Positions 1 to 12,396 are shown, numbered from the stretch's first letter. The stretch: DNA of 64,000 nt from Tridacna crocea (GCA_943736015.1 OX031059.1:41923159-41987158), one strand, 5' to 3'. Made by a program: numbers and translations. The notes: generated from the sequence alone by a model not told the origin.

Positions 1-31
1 TAATACTTTCCAAAATTCTTTGTTCTTACAG

Positions 32-3000
32 TCTACATGCATGGTGGAAGAAAGAGGTGAAGCACCATTCTTATTCCAGACAGTAACGTTTTAGATCAAA
101 TTTTCACAAAAATACATCTTGTAAACTGTGGCATAGCCAGAAGCAAGTAGTCTCTTCAATTATATCGTACATTTTTTTGTATCCATAATCATATTTACAC
201 ACAGTAGCAAAATGTATAAAGTAAAAGCACAGCATGGATTGCAGGAAGTTAATGTTCTACAACCATTTAACAATAGCTTGTATTGAACTATTAGTTTAAT
301 GAGTTTTATATGTATGTCTGATGCATAGATTAAACAAAATATAACAATTTACATCAGCAAAACGTCGGCCTGGATCAAAGCAAGTAATATGTAGTTATAT
401 CATGTGTTTTAAACGCTTTATTCGACCAACATATTTACACAGAGATAGTTACATCAGTATGATCATGGCCAGGATTGACCCAAGTTTTATATACTTTTAT
501 ATTATGAAACTTCCCAAATTTCTTTGTTTTCTGTTCTTACAGAGTCTGCATGCATTGTGAAGGGAAGAGGTGAAGGACCATTTTTATTCCAGACAGTAAA
601 GTTTTAGATCAAATTTTCACAAAAATACATCTTATAAACCGTGGCATAGCCAGAAGCAAGTAGTCTCTTCAATTATATCGTACATTTTTTTTTATCCATA
701 ATCATATATTTACCTACAGTAGCATCGCAGCATGGATTGAAGGACGTTAATAGTTAAACAACCATCTAACAATGGCCTGGATTGAACCAAGTTTATTGTG
801 TTTCATAAGTATGACTGTTGCATGGATTTAAACAAAATATAACAATTTACATCAGCATAATGTAGGCCCGGATCGAACCAAGTAATATCCAGTTATATCA
901 TTTGTTTTAAACCCTTTATCTACAACAGTATTTACACAGTGGTAGTTACATCAGTATGATCATGGCCAGGATTGAACCGAGTTTTATATATTTTTATAGC
1001 TGTAATACTTCCCAAAATTCTTTGTTCTTACAGTCTACATGCATGGTGGAGGAAAGAGGTGAAGCACCATTCTTATTCCAGACAGTAACGTTTTAGATCA
1101 AATTTTCACAAAAATACATCTTGTAAACTGTGGCATAGCCAGAAGCAAGTAGTCTCTTCAATTATATCGTACATTTTTTTATCCATAATTATATATACAT
1201 ACAGTAGCAAAATGTATAAAGTAAAAGCACAGCATGGATTGAAGCAAGTTAATTAATGTTCTACAACCATTTAACAATAGCTTGTATTGAACTATTAGTT
1301 TAATGAGTTTTATATGTATGACTGATGCATAGATTAAATAAAATATAACAATTTACATCAGCAAAACTTCGGCCTGGATCAAAGCAAATAATATTTAGTT
1401 ATATCATGTGTTTTAAACGCGTTATTCGACAATCATATTTACACAGAGATAGTTACATCAGTATGATCATGGCCGGGATTGACCCAAGTTTTATATACTT
1501 TTATATTATGAAACTTCCCAAATTTCTTTGTTTTCTGTTCTTACAGAATCTGCATGCATTGTGAAGGGAAGAGGTGAAGCACCATTCTTATTCCAGATCA
1601 AATTTTCACAAAACTACATCTTGTAAACCATGGTAGTCTCTTCAATTATATCATAATTTTTTTATCCATAATCACATTTGCATACAGTATCAAAATGTAT
1701 AAAGTAAAACCACAGCATGGATTGAAACAGGTTTAATGTTCTACAACCATTTAACAATTGCTTGGATTGAACCTTTAGTTTAATGAGTTTCATAAGTATT
1801 CATGACTGTTGCACATAAGTATTCATGACTGTTGCATGGATTAACCCATTACCGCACAATCCTACTTTTGACGACCCTGAGAAAAAAAACCTGAAAACAT
1901 ATCTGGAAAGGGAGAAAATACTGGTAACCAGCATGTTCTACTTTTCCCACCATGTTTTTTACACTTCATAAAACAAATTTTAAATTTTCATTTACTTTTA
2001 TTTTGTCATCTGTAATGCTTTGAATTTGGACCAGTCTAAAATTTTGTTCTTTGGTAATGATTTCAACAACATATAACAATTTACATCAGCATAACGTAAG
2101 GTTGGGTCGAACTATGTAATATTCAGTTATATCATGTGTCTTAAACCCTTAATCCTACAATAGTATTTAGACAGAGATTGTTATATCAGTATGATCATGG
2201 CCAGGCAAGTTTTATATACTGTTATAGCTGTGATACTTCTCAAATTTCTTTTTTCTTACAGAGTCTGCATGCATGGTGGAGAAAAGACGTGAAGCACCAT
2301 TCTTATTCCAGACAATAAAGTTCTAGATCAAATTTTCACAAAAATACATCTTATAAACAGTGGCATAGCCCGAATCAAGAGCTCTTCAATTATTTCATAT
2401 ATTTTTTTTTATCCATAATCATATTTACATACAGTAGCAAAATGTATAAAGTAAAATCACAGCATGAATGGAAGGAAGTTAATGTTAAACAACCATTTAA
2501 CAATGGCTTGGATTGAACAAAGTTTAATGTGTTTCATAAATATGACTGTTGCATGGATTACACAAAATATAACAATTTACATAAACATGGCAAAGCCCGA
2601 ATCAAGTAGTCTGATCAATTAACATATATTTTTTTATCGATAATCATATTTACGTACAGTAGCAAAATGTAAAAAAGTAAAATCACAGCATAGATTAAGG
2701 CAAGTTTAATGTTCTACAACCATTTAACAATGGCTTGGATTGAACCAAGTTTGATGTGTTTCATAGGTATGACTGTTGCATGGATTAAAACAAAAGTATA
2801 ACAATTTCAATCAGCATAACGTTGGCCTGGATCGAACCAAGTAATATTCAGTTACATCATGTGTCTTAAACCTTTTATCCTACAATAGTATTTACACAGT
2901 GGTAGTTACATTAGCATGATCATGGCCAGGATTGAACCAAGTTTTATATACTGTTATAGCTGTAATAACTCCAAAAATTCTTTGTTCTTACAGTCTTCAT

Positions 3001-5947
3001 GCATGGTGGAGGGAAGAGGTGAAGCACCATTCTTATTCCAGACAGTAAAGGTTTTAGATCAAAATGTTCACAAAAATACATCTTATAAACCGTGGCATAG
3101 GCAGAAGCAAGTAGTCTCTTCAATTTTATCGTACATTTTTTTTTTATCCATAATCATATTTATATACAGTAGCAAAATGGACAGCATGGATTGCAGCAAG
3201 TTAATGTTCTACAACCATTTAACAATAGCTTGTATTGAACTATTAGTTTCCTGAGTTTCATATGTATGACTTGTAAAGATTAAACAAAATAAAACAATTT
3301 ACATCAGCAAAAGGTCGGCCTGGATCGAACCAAGTAATATTTAGTTACATCATGTGTCTTAAACGCTTTATGCGACAATCGCATTTACACAGAGATAGTT
3401 ACATCAGTATGATCATGGCCAGGATTGAACCAAGTTTTATATCCTTTATATTATGAAACTTCCCAAATTTCTTTGTTTTCTGTTCTTACAGAGTCTGCAT
3501 GCATTGTGAAGAGAAGAGGTGAAGCACCATTCTTATTTCAGACAGTAAAGTTTTAGATCAAATTTTCACAAAAATACATCTTATAAACCGTGGCATAGCT
3601 AGAGGCAAGTAGTCTCTTTAATTATACTGTACATTCTTCTAATCCATAATCATATTTTTACCTACAGAAGCAAAATGAATAAAGTAAAATCACAGCATGG
3701 ATTGAAGGAAGTTAATAATAAACAACCATTTAACAATGGCCTGGATTGAACCAAGTTTAATGAGTTTCATAAGTATGACCATTGCATGGATTAAAACAAA
3801 ATATAACAATTTACATCAGCATAATGTAGGCCTGGATCGAACCAAGTAATATCCAGTTATATCATTTGTCTTAAACCCTTTATCCTACAATAGTATTTAC
3901 ACAGTGGTAGTTACATCAGTATGATCATGGCCAGGATTGAACCGAGTTTTATATACTGTTATAGCTGTTATACTTCCCAAAATTCTTTGTTCTTACAGTC
4001 TACATGCATGGTGGAGGAAAGAGGTGAAGCACCATTCTTATTCCAGACAGTAACGTTTTAGATCAAATTTTCACAAAAATACATCTTGTAAACTGTGGCA
4101 TAGCCAGAAGCAAGTAGTCTCTTCAATAATATTGTACATTTTTTTATCCATAATCATATTTACATACAGTAGCAAAATGTATAAAGTAAAAGCACAGCAT
4201 GGATTGAAGCAAGTTAATGTTCTACAACCATTTAACAATAGCTTGTATTGAACTATTAGTTTAATGAGTTTTATATGTATGACTGATGCATAGATTAAAT
4301 AAAATATAACAATTTACATCAGCAAAACGTCGGCCTGGATCGAACAAAGTAATATTTAGTTACATCATGTGTCTGAAACGCTTTATCCGACAATCATATT
4401 AAGACAGAGACAGTTACATCAGTATGATCATGGCCAGGATTGAACCAAGTTTTATATACTTTTATATTATGAAACTTCCCAAATTTCTTTGTTTTCTGTT
4501 CTTACAGAGTCTGCATGCGTTGTGAATGGAAGAGGTGAAGCAAAATTCTTGTTCCAGACAGTAAAGTTTTAGATAAAATTTTCTAAAAAAAAATACATCT
4601 TGTAAACCATGGTAGTCTCTTCAATTATATCATAAATTTTTTATCCATAATCACATTTGCATACAGTAGCAAAATGTATAAAGTAAAACTACAGCATGGA
4701 TTGAAACAGGTTAAATGTTCTACAACCATTTAACAATGGCTTGAATTGAACCATTAGTTTAATGAGTTTCATAGGTATTCATGACTGTTGCACATTAGTA
4801 TTCATGACTGTTGCATGGATTAACCCATTACCACACAATCCCTGCTTTTGACAACCTTGAGAAAAAAATCTGTAGAACACATATCTGGAAAGGAAGAAAA
4901 TACTGGTAAAAAGCATTTTCTACCTTTCCCACCATGGTTTTTACACTTCATAAAACAAATTTCAAATTTTCATTCACTTTTATTTTGTCATTTGCAATGC
5001 TTTGAATTTGGACCAGTCTAATATTTTGTTCTTTGGTAATGAGTTAAACAACATATAACAATTTACATCAGCATAACGTAGGCCTGGATCGAACCTAGTA
5101 ATATTCAGTTATATCATGTGTCTTTATCCTACTATAGTATTTACACAGAGATAGTTATACACAGAGATAGTTACATCAGTATGATCATGGCCAGGATTGA
5201 ACCAAGTTTTATATATTGTTATAGCTGTGATACTTCCCAAATTTCTTTGTTCTTACAGAGTCTGCATGCATGGTGGAGAAAAGATGTGAAGCACCTTTCT
5301 TATTCCAGACAGTAAAGTTTCCATAATCATGCTTACCTACGAGAGCAAAATGTGTAAAGTAAAAGCACAGCATGTTTTGAAGGAAGTTAATGTTCTACAA
5401 CCAATTAACAATGGCTTGGATTGAACTAAGTTTAATGTGTTTCATCAGTATGACTGTTGCATGGATTAAACAAAATATAACAATTTTACATCAACATGGC
5501 ATAGCCCGAATCAAGTAGTCTGATCAATAATCATATGTTTTTATCAATAATCATATGAACGTACAGTAGCAAAATGTATAAAGTAAAACAACAGCATAGA
5601 TTAAGGCAAGTTTAATTATTCTACAACCATTTAACAATGGCTTGGATTGAACCAAGTTTGACGTGTTTCATATGACTGTTGCATGGATTAAAAAAAATAT
5701 AACAATTTACATCAACATAACGTCGGTCTGGATCGAACCAAGTAATATTCAGTTATATCATGAGTCTTAAACGCTTAATCCTCCAATAGTATTTACACAC
5801 TGGAAGTTACATCAGTATGATCATGGCCAGGACTGAATCAAGTTTTATATACTGTTGTAGCTGTGATACTTCCCAAATTTCTTTGTTCTTACAGAGTCTG
5901 CATGCATGGTGGAGGAAAGATGTGAAGCACTATTCTTATTCCAGACA
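32..5947 (+). CDS. Array of candidate 51-nt phase-0 exons (11 copies, unproven)
   Basis: Every monomer carries TTCTT(N)TTCTTACAG(AG) followed by a 51-nt segment open in one frame and, in 9 of 11 copies, by GTAAMG or GTTAAG. Segments are at 32-82, 545-595, 1034-1084, 1549-1598, 2264-2314, 2994-3044, 3494-3544, 3999-4049, 4510-4560, 5261-5311 and 5897-5947. The consensus peptide is SACMVEERGEAPFLFQT, with variable residues at positions 2, 4, 6, 7 and 9. All copies keep the frame, whereas another frame is broken by TGA in several. The donor is lost in the copy at 1549 (deletion) and in the copy at 2264 (GT to AT). If spliced, exons of 3x17 nt would give a 17-residue repeat protein. I recognise no family. 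The alternative is satellite DNA with a fortuitous splice-like motif; most differences are non-silent, which gives no sign of strong selection. Confidence 0.3.
1841..2065 (+). mobile_element. TTAA hairpin MITE, family 1
   Basis: It starts TTAACCCATTACCGCACAAT and contains the damaged core hairpin (GGGAGAAAATACTGGTAACCAGCATG). The right TTAA has decayed to TTCA. It lies between the fifth and sixth marker intervals of the array; other monomers have only TTAA at this site. Confidence 0.8.
4820..5047 (+). mobile_element. TTAA hairpin MITE, family 1, with intact TTAA duplication
   Basis: This occupies the same position as the copy at 1841 in the next higher-order unit. Both TTAA ends are present (4820-4823 and 5044-5047), flanked by GCATGGA and ACAACATATAAC. 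Empty monomers read GCATGGATTAAACAAAATA, so the insertion target is a single TTAA that was duplicated. Insertion predates amplification of the higher-order unit. Confidence 0.88.
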
Positions 5948-6380
5948 GTTAAGTTTTAGATCAAATTTTCACAAAAATACATCTTGTAAACCCTGGCATA
6001 GTCTGAATTAAGTAGTGTCTTCGAATATATCATATATTTTTTTTATCCATAATCATATTTACATACAGTAGCAAAATGTATAAAGTAAAAGCACAGCATG
6101 CATTGAAGCTAGTTTTATGTTCTACAACCATTTAACAATGGCTTGGATTGAATCAAGTTTAATGAGTTTCATAAATATGACTGTTGCATGGATTAAACAA
6201 AATATAACAATTTACATCAGCATAACGTCGGCCTGGATCGAACCAAGTAATATTCAGTTATATCATGTGTCTTAAACCCTTTATCCGACATTCGTAAAAT
6301 TTCACACAGTGGTAGTTACATCAGTATGATTATGGCCAGGATTCAATCAAGTTTTATATACTGTTATATTATGAATAAGG

Positions 6381-6958
6381 CAACTTTAAGTCTTTATGAG
6401 AATTGCAAATTCACAGCAACACATTGATGACTGTTACGTGGATTTGATATTCGTTTATATTACTTCTTTTGGCTTATATTTCAATGATGAACAGAACCCA
6501 GATGGATTGTTTCAGTATGAAATAAGAAGAGCAGCCCTAAACAAACGGATGTGAGGCCAACATTGATGAAAAGAGCACAGATGGTCCTGAGAGAACCAAG
6601 AAGCACAGCCTATAATACACAGATGGAAGACCAACATGTGTGAACAGGCTAAATTATGTTCAAGAAGATTTGAGAAGAGTACCCACTAAATGGGAAGACC
6701 GATGTTGATGAACAGTATCTTGATGATGTTCTGGAGAGAAGCAAGACAAGTCACCACTAACAGATTGAGAATGTATGGCGATGGCTGATATGTTGAAGAA
6801 TATTCAATGGAGCGATACGAGTAACTTTTTTATGAATATCTTTTCCAAACAAACCTTTAAATCACGTCTTTATTAGTAAAGGCTTCTGAAAATACTGTAC
6901 ACAGCAACTTTCCTTTTCCTACAGTGTCTTCTATCACTTCAGAGATAAATCCTATTAC
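6381..6958. other. Array edge: purine-rich stretch with a decayed short repeat; possible terminal exon
   Basis: Around 6543, 6619 and 6687 a motif close to GGAAGACCAACATTGATGAA recurs at ~70-76-bp spacing. After an AG at 6493-6494, positions 6495-6554 read NPDGLFQYEIRRAALNKRM and stop in phase 0, the phase in which the upstream 51-nt candidate exons would enter. This is suggestive only. No other gene is visible. Confidence 0.25.
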
Positions 6959-7181
6959 TTAACTTTTTACCAAACAAAATTCTAGAATTTTCCAAATTGA
7001 AAGCACATGCAGATGTCTAAATTGGACTTAAAACTTGAAATTTGTTGTTTGATGGGTAGAAAACATTTGGGGGGGGGGGAAAGATGCTGGTTACCATCAT
7101 TTTCTCCTTTTTCTTCCACAATGTTTACAAGTCTTCTTTCTGAGGGTCGTGATGACCCGTGATCTTTTGAGAAAGGGTTAA
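6959..7181 (-). mobile_element. TTAA hairpin MITE, family 1
   Basis: TTAA at 6959 and 7178, inner end TTTTTACCAAACAAAATTCT, and core hairpin GATGCTGGTTACCATCATTTTC preceded by a G homopolymer. The right end reads GAGAAAGGGTTAA. Confidence 0.8.
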
Positions 7182-7205
7182 ATATGTAATTGCTCGGTGA
7201 AGGTG

Positions 7206-7428
7206 TTAATCCTTTACTACAGAATTTGGAGTTCTAAGGATCCTGAGGGAGAAAACTTTTGAAAACATGGGAAAAGAAGAAAAAAATCCAGTTACCAGTT
7301 TTAACTGCTCATCTCACTATGTTTTCTAAACTTTTTTATTCAAATTTTAACATTTGAGTCACATTTGATTTGTAGCCTGTAAATAGTTGTAGCTTAAAAG
7401 GGTAAAAAATTGTCACGTGGTTCAAAGT
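7206..7428 (+). mobile_element. Degenerate family 1 MITE
   Basis: It begins TTAATCCTTTACTACAGAAT and has a worn hairpin (GAAAACATGGG ... CTATGTTTTC). The end motif GTCACGTGGTTCAAAG replaces the usual GGTAAAGGGTTAA. It is probably an old copy. Confidence 0.55.
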
Positions 7429-7433
7429 TATCC

Positions 7434-7592
7434 ATAACCACACAGTCCCTACTTTTGATGTCCCTGAGAAGGAAGCCTCTAGAAAGCATTGTGGGAAAAG
7501 GAGAAAATGCTGGTAAACGGCATTTTCTCCTTCCCCACAATGTTTTCTACCTTTCGCAAAACATATTCCAGATTTTTTTGGCAATGATTTAG
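7434..7592 (+). mobile_element. Truncated family 1 MITE
   Basis: It begins within the left end (CCACACAGTCCCTACTTTTG) and keeps a strong hairpin at about 7485-7543. It stops before the usual right end, so it is 5'- and 3'-truncated. Confidence 0.65.
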
Positions 7593-8108
7593 TTTTAATT
7601 TTAATTCTTTTTTTCAGCAGAAAACCTGAAGATTTGGAGACAATATATCCCAAAGACAACTTAAACCATGTTAAGAGACAATCCCAAACCATCTCTAGAT
7701 GACCAGATTAATACAATATCTAAATGTCAAGAGTGTAAGTGCTATTACTGTAATACTTCCAATGTCTTCTTTGTTCATGCAGAGTCTGCAGGGAACACTA
7801 GATACACAGAAATACAGAAATGTCCAAATTTAACTTTTACCACAAAACACGGGAGAAGGAGAAAATGCTGGTAACCAGCTATTTAACAGCAAATATCAGA
7901 GTTGTCCAAATTTATAGTATTAACAAACGACAGTTTTAACAGAACTCGGTGATTAGTTTTGTCTTTCAAAGTAAGGAAAATGCTAAAACCAGCTATTGTC
8001 TTCATTTCACCTGTTCCTGACCTAATGCTGAATATTTATGTGCATATAAATAGAACTCTTGGCTATTATTCCGAAAATTTTACATACACAGGAAGGTACC
8101 TAGATACA
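7593..8108. other. AT-rich sequence with MITE scraps and one splice-like segment
   Basis: A polypyrimidine tract ending CAG at about 7618 and GTAAGTGC at 7733 bracket a segment containing a short ATG frame, but joining to the next AG brings in a stop. The sequence around 7740-7790 (CTGTAATACTTCC..TTCATGCAGAGTCTGCA) resembles one exon region of the 500-bp monomer. MITE hairpin scraps lie at 7848-7880 and 7970-8000. Nothing here is a supported gene. Confidence 0.3.
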
Positions 8109-8220
8109 CAGGTATGCAATTTAACCCTTGGCGTGCAAAAGTTTCATTCAAGGTGCTTTTGCATTCAGTGTAGACCAGGATCAGACTGCGCTGAATGTGC
8201 AGCCTGATCTTGGATAAACA
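8109..8220. repeat. Fragment of a dispersed repeat (CAGACTGCGC..TGTGCAGCCTGATC)
   Basis: The stretch AGACTGCGCTGAATGTGCAG and its flanks have the short inverted pairing of a dispersed repeat that I associate with venerid and other heterodont clams. That identification is from memory and was not tested. Confidence 0.3.
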
Positions 8221-8466
8221 TTGTCAGATGAGGAGATATATCCCTGAAAAATAACTTTGAAAATGCAACATTTGCTTTTTGTTTTTTTTAAAACTATGAA
8301 CTGGAAATTTTCAAATATCTTATATAGTTGATTAAGGAATGATTGGCATATGTGGCACGAGATATTTCCCTGACTATTCAGAACATAATGACAAATGATG
8401 CCAAGGATAAAATTCAATATTAATGTATGTAAATTACTTCGACCTGGGTCAGGGTAAATGAAGTAG

Positions 8467-8658
8467 GTAATACCAAATGACAAAAACATTGTCTAAGTTC
8501 AAAACATTTGCAGAAATCAATTTTAACAAAGCTCTGTGATTGGGTTTGTCTGTAGAAGTTTGGAAAATATCATGGGGAAAAAAAGAAAATGCTGGTTACC
8601 AGCATTTTCTCCTTTTCTCACAATGTTTTCTAAAGGTTTCTGCCTGAGACCATGTTAA
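8467..8658 (-). mobile_element. Family 1 MITE, degenerate left end
   Basis: The core AGAAAATGCTGGTTACCAGC and the mirrored TTTTCTCCTTTTCTCACAAT are well kept. The right side ends ATGTTAA at 8658. The start is ragged (GGTAATACCAAATGAC). Confidence 0.65.
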
Positions 8659-9469
8659 ACTCAGGTTTGTAAAATAAAGCGTTAGGTATAATTGTGTTTT
8701 TCTTTCAGATTTGGCTACCGATAGTTCATGAGTACAAGCAGTCTGACATATCCAGCTTGATTACAGGATATCTAGAACCATACTTTTTTTTTATTTCTTT
8801 GGACTACAAAACGCCTAGAATTGATTTCCTTGTATCACACCAATTTTACAGTCTTTAACAAATTTTGATATCTTATTTTTGAATAGTTCTTTTTTATTTC
8901 TTGTGTTTCAAAATGGTTTAAAAATTAATCTGTCGTCCAATTTTTGATATTCATATTTGTTTTCACTTCTTTTTAAAACTTGCCATAAGTAGGTTAATGA
9001 TTTTTTTTTTTTACCTAAAGCCATATTGTTGCATTGTATTGTAATCAATCATGTACATGATTATAGATGTTTAGTTTTTGATATTTATTGTCATGCTGTC
9101 TGGTTTCTGTTTTTTTTTTACTTATTTTTCATTCTAGGCGCCTAGATATAGCTATACATTTTGTTGTTGTCTCTCTAGATTGTTTGACTTGTTTCAATAA
9201 GGTCATAGCATTCTATCTTGTTTACTCGGGCTACTTTTATCATCAGACTTTTTTCTTTCTATTGTTAGAGTTATGGGTACCCATACTTTTGAAGCCGATC
9301 GCTTTTTTAAGAATACCTTTGACATATGGATACATTTAGTATATCATACTTATGGTAGTTTATGATTGCTTTTTTTACATTTATGCTCTTCTGTATACCA
9401 ATGATTTATATCTGTTTTTAGTGATTTTATATTACATGAACTTCAGTTGTTGTTGTTTTTTCAGTTAGA
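8659..9469. other. T-rich intergenic sequence, no feature seen
   Basis: Strongly T-rich on the + strand with short T runs near 8785, 9001 and 9105. The only ORF of note (83 codons at 9088) is hydrophobic and compositionally explained by the T-richness. No repeat or gene is supported. Confidence 0.5.
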
Positions 9470-9945
9470 GACGGTTCTTTTCCTGTAGTGATAATCAACA
9501 AGGTGCATATTAGACCTACCTATGAGTGGTTACATGTATTCATTCCATGTTTTACTTCCAAGTATTTTTGTTAATGTGCCATTTATTTAGAAACATATTT
9601 CTATTGAGTATGCATGTGTTTGCTGGATAGTCTTAGTGTATACATGTATTAAAATCAGATACAAAGATTTACAGGTGGTGAAGGATGGCTGAAGGGGAGG
9701 GGAGGCCAATTTCATCCAAATACAATTTGTTTATTGATTTATGGTTTAAGAAGTTTGAAAGCCTACATAAATATCTTGTTAAGAATTATAATGTAGTCTG
9801 TCAATTATTAGCAGTGAAATAAATCTGTTTTATTGAGTCAATGATTCGAATGACTGTTATTACCTCTGTTTACATAGAATTGGTATGACGTTATATTTTT
9901 TATAATCACAAGATCATTGGTACCAATATTGTTATTATAGAAATA
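9470..9945 (+). repeat. Diverged direct duplicate, copy 1
   Basis: It shares ordered islands with 10130-10610: GTAGTGATAATCAACAAGG, GGCTGAAGGGGAGG..AGGCCAATTT and ACAAGATCATTGGTACCAAT. Offset is ~660-675 bp. Sequence between islands is strongly diverged. Confidence 0.7.
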
Positions 9946-10129
9946 TAGTTGTTTAATTAATATGGATGGTTTACCTGACATAATGATGTTTGTTTAATAA
10001 ACAGTCTTGTTTTTTGTGTCCTTGCATACTGTTTTTGTACTGTTGAAACTCATTTACATCTGAGTTTTAAGAAATTGTATATTACACACAGTTTTCAGTC
10101 TTTTTTTTTTTTTCAACTAATTTGTCATG

Positions 10130-10610
10130 GACAGTCTTATTCCTACAGTGATCATCAACAAGATATTTATTTGTCAAAGCTAAAGTAATTATTTAGATAT
10201 TTTAATGACCACATAATTTCTGTTTGTGTGTCCTATCACATGTTATGTAGAAATATGCATGAACTGATTATTTGTGCGTTTGCATAATGGTCTTGGTGTA
10301 CACTAAAATCAAATGCAGTGGTTTGAGGGTGGTGGTGGTTGGCTGAAGGGGAGGAAGGAGGCCAATTTTTGTGAATGAATTTTGACTACATGTTTTCAGA
10401 TGTTATGAAACTTGCAAAACTGTTCTGGTGAGAAAACTTTATTGTGGTCAGGGATGCAAGTTGTAACCACTCTGTAATTGTTCAGCAGTAAACCAAATGT
10501 GGTTTGAAATTGTCATTGATTTACATAAGCAGTTGTGGCCTTTTTTTTACATGTAACTTATGTATACTTTGGTTTTTAACACAAGATCATTGGTACCAAT
10601 TTCATATTTG
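10130..10610 (+). repeat. Diverged direct duplicate, copy 2
   Basis: Partner of 9470-9945. The islands appear in the same order, including ACAGTGATCATCAACAAG and ACAAGATCATTGGTACCAAT. It may be an old tandem duplication or two copies of an unrecognised element. Confidence 0.7.
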
Positions 10611-11313
10611 ATCATCTATTAGTAAAGTATGTTGACATGTTATCGAATGTATTTCGATAAAGTATCAGGTTTCTGATCATGTACTTAGATTATTGAATGT
10701 TGGAAATGAAGAATTTGGGTTTGAACTCTTCCAGATGAGGTAATTTTGGTATGCTGGAATTGAAAAAAAATTGCAGACAACAAATTTATAGTAGCCAAAT
10801 TGTGGTATTTTTATCTGAAAGGGAAGAAAACACTGTGTTTTCAAATGCCTTCATCTTCACAGCCATAAAAACCAGCAAGGCTTATCTGGGAGAGGGTTAA
10901 AACAATTTTTACTTGGACAATTTGTAATGGACATTTGCTAACCCAAAATGGCCCTTACAGAGGTGGCCTCCTTGTGGCAAGGGCTGGGCATTAATTATCT
11001 TTTGCAGGTAATGATGGCAAACAACCTCTTGTTCTTTGTATTTGCAATAATGTGAATAAACATTTCTTGTTTTTATACTTTGTTTTATTTATCTCCTGTA
11101 AGTTGAAGAGTTACAGACCAGACAAAATGCTTTCCAATGAATTCTCTGAGCACTGATATTTCCTACTTCAGCTAAACTATTTCTATCGAATTTCCCTGAA
11201 ACTGCTATTTCCTTCTTTACCTGTACTATTTGTATCACTTCAATGATGAAATCACAACATTTAGACAGTATTGTTATCTCTAAGTACTTTCAATTCGGAC
11301 TAAATAAATATCA
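10611..11313. other. Intergenic sequence, possible MITE relic
   Basis: Near 10815-10905 there are faint traces of family 1 (GGGAAGAAAACACTGTG ... GAGAGGGTTAAA). Otherwise AT-rich without a recognised gene or repeat. Confidence 0.35.
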
Positions 11314-11557
11314 TTAAACTCTACTGAATGACATTTTAGACTTTAAGATATTTTGGCAATTGTAGAGAATAAATAAAACATGCCTCAAATGATGAATTTG
11401 TCTCTGAAAGAACTCATATGATGAATTTGTCTCTGAAAGAACAGAAACATTATGGGCAGAGGAGAAAACGGTGGCTAGCTTTTTCTTTTTTCCACATTTT
11501 TTTCACAAGGCTTCTCTCTCAGGGTTGTTAAAACTGGATTGTTTGGTAAAGGGTTAA
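11314..11557 (-). mobile_element. Family 1 MITE with a short internal duplication
   Basis: Starts TTAAACTCTACTGAATGACA and ends TTGTTTGGTAAAGGGTTAA. A ~27-bp piece (ATGATGAATTTGTCTCTG and flanks) is duplicated in tandem at about 11388-11442. Confidence 0.7.
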
Positions 11558-11641
11558 AGCACACACAAAATTCTTGTTTTAAAGGCCCAGAGAAAAAATT
11601 AGTTTCGAGAAACATGGGGTGAAAAAGATCCAAAAAAATAT

Positions 11642-11869
11642 TTAAGCCTTCACCAAATAATACCTGGTTTTTATGACCCTGAAATGGAAGTTTTTTGAAA
11701 ACATTGTGGGAAAGGAGAAAATGCTGGTTACTATCATTTTCTCCTTTACCACAATTTTTTCTACCCTGCTGGCAATAAATTTCGATTTTTTTTTTCAGTT
11801 ACCTTTTTGTTGTCTGCCAATGCTTTCAATTTCCTACCAGTCGAAAAATGTTGTTTGGTAAAGGCTGAA
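11642..11869 (+). mobile_element. Family 1 MITE
   Basis: TTAAGCCTTCACCAAATAAT at the left and TTGTTTGGTAAAGGCTGAA at the right (TTAA changed to TGAA). Strong core hairpin GGAGAAAATGCTGGTTACTA with a mirrored arm. Confidence 0.8.
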
Positions 11870-11882
11870 AGAAAGGGAGTCT

Positions 11883-12120
11883 TTAACCTTTCACCACACA
11901 CAGAGAAGCTTTTCATTCTTTTGTCATAGAAACAATTTCAAACTATTTAATTCAAAAACATTTGCAAATGATGTATTTCAAGTTCTCTGATGAGAAAGAA
12001 ATATTGTATGGAAAAAAAAAGAATGCTTTCTACAAGCAGTTTCTCCATTTACTACAATGTTTTCAAAAGGCTTCTTACTTCGGGTTGTTTAAACGTCGGA
12101 CTAACTGTTAAAAGGGTTAA
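11883..12120 (-). mobile_element. Family 1 MITE, diverged
   Basis: Bounded by TTAACCTTTCACCACACA and TGTTAAAAGGGTTAA. The worn hairpin lies around 12003-12065. It follows the previous element after 13 bp. Confidence 0.65.
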
Positions 12121-12396
12121 TTAGACTAAGGGGTGTAATTTTGAAAACATTGTGGGAAGAGGAAAATAAAATGTTAATCAGCATTGCCTCCCTTGATATA
12201 TTTATCCTTTCAAAGACAATTTCCATTCATTTGAGTCATTTTTATTTGTCGACTTCCAAATATGAAGGTTGATGGAAATCACAGCAGAAGTAAATGTAAC
12301 AAAACTCGACTAAATGATTTAGAAAATGAAGTACTCTACCGATTTTATGAAAAAGGGAGATGATTTGATTGAATGGTGAAAGACTGGAATGCTGCT

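Larger units (their letters stand above)
1..6380 (+). repeat. Tandem array of ~500-bp monomers (five-monomer higher-order repeat)
   Basis: The marker GATCATGGCC recurs at about 462, 958, 1465, 2194, 2917, 3411, 3922, 4426, 5183 and 5818, with a variant (GATTATGGCC) near 6326. Spacing is 494-511 bp for plain monomers and 635-757 bp for those carrying extra sequence. Five consecutive monomers form a higher-order unit of about 2.95 kb: for example, the monomers at 958 and 3922, and the MITEs at 1841 and 4820, occupy the same place in successive units. The array begins before the window and decays at about 6380. Monomers differ by substitutions and small indels, so the array is not freshly amplified. 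Confidence 0.9.

Noticed and set aside
7336-7692. 118-codon minus-strand ORF
   Set aside because: Most of it is translation of two degenerate MITEs and their hairpin.
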